Below are positions 29,160 through 32,064 of a stretch of DNA of 32,064 nucleotides, piece by piece (position 1 is the first letter of the stretch; the number at the start of each line of letters is the position of its first letter). The stretch lies in assembly GCF_018854495.1 (NCBI RefSeq), contig NZ_JABBDR010000079.1:1-32064 (forward strand), written 5' to 3'. Position numbers and translations under genes: made by a program. This DNA comes from Acidithiobacillus ferruginosus (GTDB taxonomy: Bacteria > Pseudomonadota > Gammaproteobacteria > Acidithiobacillales > Acidithiobacillaceae). The notes below the pieces were generated by a model, which worked only from the letters and a program-made list of their open reading frames with translations, was not told the DNA's origin and did not search any database.

Positions 29160-30236
29160 ATGAAAACCAAGACATTGCTTTCTTTGGGGCTCGCCGTCCT
29201 TCCTGGCTTGGCGCTGGCAGGCGTGGATACCAGTCTGCCGCCGGTGAAGCCGGTTTCGCAGGTCGCACGGCCCGTTACCACGCCGGCGGGCCAGAAGGTC
29301 CCGGCCATCTCCCCGGAGGCCGCAGCGCAGATAGCGTCGGCGCAGGTGTGGCAACAGTCCATCGCCACCCCGCCCGAGGGGCCAGAAAGTGCTGCAACCA
29401 GAGTGCTGGCACGTCAGTCGCTGGCGGCGTCAAGGGCAATGGACGACACCCTTCCCGTGATCGGCGGCGCGAACGGAACCGTCACCAGCCTTGCAGGCGG
29501 TAGCCTTGCCGGTCGGCCCGTGCTGGTCTGTTCGCCGCTGCACACCTGCATCATCGAGCTGCCGGAAGGCGTCAAGCCCGTGACGACCGTCGGCATCAGC
29601 AAGTCGGAATGGCGTGTACAGCAGGCCATTGTCGGTACCCAGCCTGAGATTTTTCTGAGCCCGAAATTCAAAGGTCTCCACCAAAACATCGTGGTGGCCG
29701 CGACCGACCAGGGCAGGCCCATCAACTATGAAATCCGTCTGGTCAGTGACGCGGTGCGCTACATTCCCGCCCTGAAGATCGAGGATAGCGGGGGCGAGGT
29801 CCGTTCCTGGAAAACTGGCTTGCAGTCAGCAGCCTGGCAGACGGCAGCCTTGCAGACGGCAGACAACGCACCAATGGATCAGTCGGCTGCCGACCATAAA
29901 GGCAATGTACTGCCTCTGCCCAATATCCGTCTCAACCACGTCAATCTTCGCTGGTCCATTCATTGCGGTGGCGGCGGATGGTTCCGTTCCAGTGACTGCA
30001 AACCGATCCGTCCATTGCGCGTGTATGACGATGGGACCCATACCTTCATCGACATGCCCCAGGGGCTGGCGAGCCACGGAGGCTTTCCCATCCTGCAAGC
30101 CCGCAATGCCAGCGGACACCTGATCGGAGTCGATACCCAGATCCGGGGCAACACCTATGTCGTCGATTCAGTTCCTGCCGAGATCCTGTTACGGCTGGGT
30201 TCTGAGGTGGTCACCATCCAGCAGGAGGGGAAGTAA
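29160..30236 (+). CDS. trbG: TrbG, VirB9-type outer membrane core component
   Basis: This 358-residue exported protein has a signal peptide (LGLAVLPGLALA). The N-terminal VirB9-type domain includes PLHTCIIELPEGVKPVTTVG, the central part NIVVAATDQGRPINYEIRLV is typical of the family, and the C-terminal beta domain follows (DCKPIRPLRVYDDG, THTFIDMPQG). With TrbI/VirB10 it forms the outer membrane core ring. AAGGAG lies before ATG 29160. Two short repeats (29487-29510 and 29817-29862) are inserted in the reading frame. Confidence 0.92.
   Translation: MKTKTLLSLGLAVLPGLALAGVDTSLPPVKPVSQVARPVTTPAGQKVPAISPEAAAQIASAQVWQQSIATPPEGPESAATRVLARQSLAASRAMDDTLPVIGGANGTVTSLAGGSLAGRPVLVCSPLHTCIIELPEGVKPVTTVGISKSEWRVQQAIVGTQPEIFLSPKFKGLHQNIVVAATDQGRPINYEIRLVSDAVRYIPALKIEDSGGEVRSWKTGLQSAAWQTAALQTADNAPMDQSAADHKGNVLPLPNIRLNHVNLRWSIHCGGGGWFRSSDCKPIRPLRVYDDGTHTFIDMPQGLASHGGFPILQARNASGHLIGVDTQIRGNTYVVDSVPAEILLRLGSEVVTIQQEGK
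29487..29510 (+). repeat. Short intragenic repeat in trbG (SLAGG frame)
   Basis: AGCCTTGCAGGCGGT followed by AGCCTTGCC is read SLAGGSLA. It is one base different from the 20-mer in other genes. Confidence 0.7.
29817..29862 (+). repeat. Short intragenic repeats in trbG (ALQTA frame)
   Basis: Three degenerate units (GGCTTGCAGTCAGC, AGCCTGGCAGACGGC, AGCCTTGCAGACGGC) are read GLQSAAWQTAALQTA. Their frame differs from the repeat at 29487 in the same gene. Confidence 0.65.
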
Positions 30237-30237
30237 C

Positions 30238-31224
30238 ATGCGCTACGGGGCAAAAACGATGAAAAAACGGTCGGTGTTGATTATGGCCACCATTGCCATG
30301 GCAGCAAGCGTGCCCGCTTCCATGGCGTCCACGGTGAAGGCGCCGGGAGTTGCTGGGCGGTCCTCACCGATTGCCGGGACTGTGAACACCGCCCAGATTT
30401 TTCGGCGCAGTCTGAACATCCATTATGGCGAGCCCATCCGGGCGGTGGAGCAACAATCGGTGCGGGCCTTTGCCCTGGGCACGCTCTCGCAGCTCCCCGT
30501 ATTCACGCGCCCGGGCGGAGAAGTCATCGTGCCACTGGGTCAGGTCCTGCCGGTGCTTCAGACCGCCCCTGGCAACTTCTCCGTGGTCATTCTGGGGAAG
30601 GGCGTCAAGCCGGTATCTCTGGTCGGCGCCCCAAACGCCGAGTGGGTCGTGAGGAAGACCGCAGCCGGCAGGCATCCCATTCTGGAAATCATGCCCCGCT
30701 TTGCCGGACTCAAAGGCAGTATCCAGATCGTAGCAACCAGCCCCCACGGTTACCCGTTGACGTACACCGTGGGTCTGGTCAGCGGTGCCTCCCGGTTCAC
30801 GCCGGTTCTGTCCTTCTATCGTGTCCCTCACGTTATCCTCCAACCCCAGGAAGTGATAACACCCGACCAGGACAAGCAGGCCACGGCCCCCATCGCCAAT
30901 GCTTCGCATCCCAATACTCCGCACGTGAACGCCACGCATGCCGATCTCGACTGGAAAATGCAGTGTTTCACGGGCGACTGCAAGCCTATCCGGCCGATCA
31001 GCGTGATCAGCAACCAGAAGGATAAGGTGACCTACATTCACCTGCCCACCCGGAAAACCCCGATGGTTCTGGTGCGCAACAAGTCCGGCAAATCCTTGCT
31101 GGTGGGCTACCGCATGGAAGGGCACACGCTTGCCGTGGGGGCCGACCCCTACCGCATCGATCTGCTCACAGGCAAGTGGAATCACCTGGCCGAAATGCGC
31201 CTCACGAACGAGGCAGGAGCGTAA
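30238..31224 (+). CDS. Second VirB9-like protein in tandem with TrbG
   Basis: This 328-residue exported protein has a signal peptide (KKRSVLIMATIAMAASVPASMAS, in parts: KKRSVLIMATIAM and PASMAS). Its mature part aligns with TrbG: GVKPVSLVGAPNAEWVVRK, FAGLKGSIQIVATSPHGYPL and DCKPIRPISVISNQ correspond to matching TrbG stretches. It lies where trbH, a lipoprotein gene, is found in IncP systems, but it has no lipobox. GGAGGGG lies before ATG 30238; ATG 30259 is an alternative start. It may form a hetero-oligomeric outer membrane ring with TrbG. Confidence 0.82.
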   Translation: MRYGAKTMKKRSVLIMATIAMAASVPASMASTVKAPGVAGRSSPIAGTVNTAQIFRRSLNIHYGEPIRAVEQQSVRAFALGTLSQLPVFTRPGGEVIVPLGQVLPVLQTAPGNFSVVILGKGVKPVSLVGAPNAEWVVRKTAAGRHPILEIMPRFAGLKGSIQIVATSPHGYPLTYTVGLVSGASRFTPVLSFYRVPHVILQPQEVITPDQDKQATAPIANASHPNTPHVNATHADLDWKMQCFTGDCKPIRPISVISNQKDKVTYIHLPTRKTPMVLVRNKSGKSLLVGYRMEGHTLAVGADPYRIDLLTGKWNHLAEMRLTNEAGA

Positions 31225-31226
31225 AC

Positions 31227-32064
31227 ATGAAAAGCGGCAAAGACTTTTTCTCCGATTTGTTCCAGAAAAAGAAAGGGCTGCCGCCCGCAGGGCAACAGCC
31301 CGCCGTGGATAGCAGCAAAGGCCCTGGCGGGCAGCAAGGCCCGGGCAGGCAGCAAGCCCCTGGCGGGCAGCAAGCCCCACAAGCCGGTCAGCCCGGGCTC
31401 GCGCCCCGCCAGGGGATAGAGGTCAAGCCGGACAGGGACCAGATGGCGACGCGCATCAAGCGGACGCCACTCTATATCGCGGCTGCGGTGGTCGGACTGG
31501 GCGCCTATGGCGGCTATGAGTATCTGCAAAGTCACCCGATGTTCGGGAACACCAAACCACAGGCGCAGGCCAAAACCATCCAACCGGCGAGCGGGACTGG
31601 CGCACCTGCCGCCCCGGCACACAGGAAGCAGTACCACAAGCCCACCGCTCCCGGAGATACGTCGGGCACACCAGCGACATCGCCCACGAACAGCGCGGGC
31701 GGGTCGTCCCAGTCAACGCACAGCAAGGCGTCCACAGGACCCAAAAAGAATCCCTACGCAACGCAGGACGCCGCCTTCGCGTCCGCCCTGGGTACGGGGA
31801 ACGCGGGAAGCGGGTCCGGTGAGGGCCTTGCCTGGAAAACGCCGGAGCGGGCGCCGTCCGCGCAGGCCCCGACGGCCCTGTCGGGCGCCGCCCTGGCTGA
31901 TGCAGAACAAGCAGCCCATGGCGCCAGGAAGACGAAGAAAAAGGCCTCGCCGCCCCTGGTAACACGGGAGACGAGCCCCTACGAGATTCTTTCCGGATCG
32001 GTCATCCCCGCCGTTTTGCAGACGGGAATCAAGAGCTATCTGCCGGGAGAGATCACGGCGGTGG
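31227..32064 (+). CDS. trbI: TrbI, VirB10-type core protein (cut by window end)
   Basis: The first 279 codons are present and the gene continues beyond the window. A short cytoplasmic N-terminus contains a Gly/Gln/Pro repeat (GPGGQQGPGRQQAPGGQQAP). One membrane segment follows at about 78-95 (PLYIAAAVVGLGAYGGY), then a Pro/Ser/Thr-rich periplasmic linker. The start of the VirB10 beta-barrel domain is visible (YEILSGSVIPAVLQTGIKS, then LPGEITAV). VirB10/TrbI spans both membranes and senses ATPase activity. GCAGGAG precedes ATG 31227 with a 7-nt spacer. Confidence 0.92.
   Translation, partial: MKSGKDFFSDLFQKKKGLPPAGQQPAVDSSKGPGGQQGPGRQQAPGGQQAPQAGQPGLAPRQGIEVKPDRDQMATRIKRTPLYIAAAVVGLGAYGGYEYLQSHPMFGNTKPQAQAKTIQPASGTGAPAAPAHRKQYHKPTAPGDTSGTPATSPTNSAGGSSQSTHSKASTGPKKNPYATQDAAFASALGTGNAGSGSGEGLAWKTPERAPSAQAPTALSGAALADAEQAAHGARKTKKKASPPLVTRETSPYEILSGSVIPAVLQTGIKSYLPGEITAV
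31321..31378 (+). repeat. Short intragenic repeats in trbI
   Basis: Three imperfect units around GGCGGGCAGCAAGCCC encode GGQQGPGRQQAPGGQQAP in the cytoplasmic tail of TrbI. They resemble in style the palindromic units in other genes of the window. Confidence 0.6.

Noticed and set aside
1..32064. tRNA, rRNA, integrase, transposase or insertion sequence
   Set aside because: I found no recognisable gene or terminal inverted repeats of these kinds in the window, so none is reported.

Overview
The window is a block of a conjugative element (plasmid or integrative conjugative element) from a GC-rich proteobacterium. Nearly all genes lie on the + strand. The core is a P-type (Trb) type IV secretion system in the usual order: trbB, trbC, trbD, trbE, trbJ, trbK, trbL, trbF, trbG, trbI. 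The last gene runs off the right edge. No coupling protein (VirD4/TraG), integrase, replication gene or transposase is visible. The host may be an acidophile such as Acidithiobacillus, but this is an impression from general gene style and composition and is not shown by the sequence.

Layout. 1-0.6 kb: no convincing gene. 0.6-9.7 kb: five co-directional, closely packed genes that look like a leading-region or anti-defence block: a 1738-residue ArdC-type polyvalent protein with zincin and DUF3560 regions, a second protein sharing its C-terminal domain, two small unknowns, and a phosphoribosyltransferase-like protein with an LPD7-like C-terminus. 9.7-11.0 kb: a two-gene cassette of unknown function between 60-bp direct repeats. 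11.0-13.6 kb: a membrane protein, a VirD2/DUF3363-type relaxase and a small membrane-associated peptide. 13.6-14.7 kb: a RelE/HigB-type toxin-antitoxin pair and a doubtful membrane ORF. 14.8-24.7 kb: a putative ribbon-helix-helix protein, then trbB to trbL, interrupted after trbB by an AT-rich island and after trbE by an unknown exported protein. 24.7-28.4 kb: cargo inside the trb cluster, namely a small membrane protein, hicAB and a damaged RelE/HigB-type module on the - strand, and two multi-pass membrane proteins. 28.5-32.06 kb: trbF, trbG, a second VirB9-like gene and the start of trbI.

The most striking observation is an element-wide control signal. The 11-mer GATCTATACCC occurs nine times, always on the + strand, always intergenic, and 24-46 nt before a start codon. 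It stands before gene blocks throughout the window, both accessory genes and trb genes. In seven copies a second TAT lies exactly 20 bp upstream of the TAT in the motif, and in the other two a CAT lies 20-21 bp upstream. The toxin-antitoxin genes and the AT-rich island lack it. This suggests one dedicated promoter or activator site coordinating DNA-processing, leading-region and mating-channel genes. Near-identical segments around these promoters also bound three accessory gene units, so the promoters may double as recombination points.

Other notable features: an identical 20-bp short repeat lies inside three distant genes and is translated in two reading frames; the C-terminal tail is shared between TrbJ and TrbK; a hairpin directly before trbF includes its ribosome binding site; there are two VirB9-like genes in tandem; and three - or + strand toxin-antitoxin modules have operator palindromes and almost no 5' leader.
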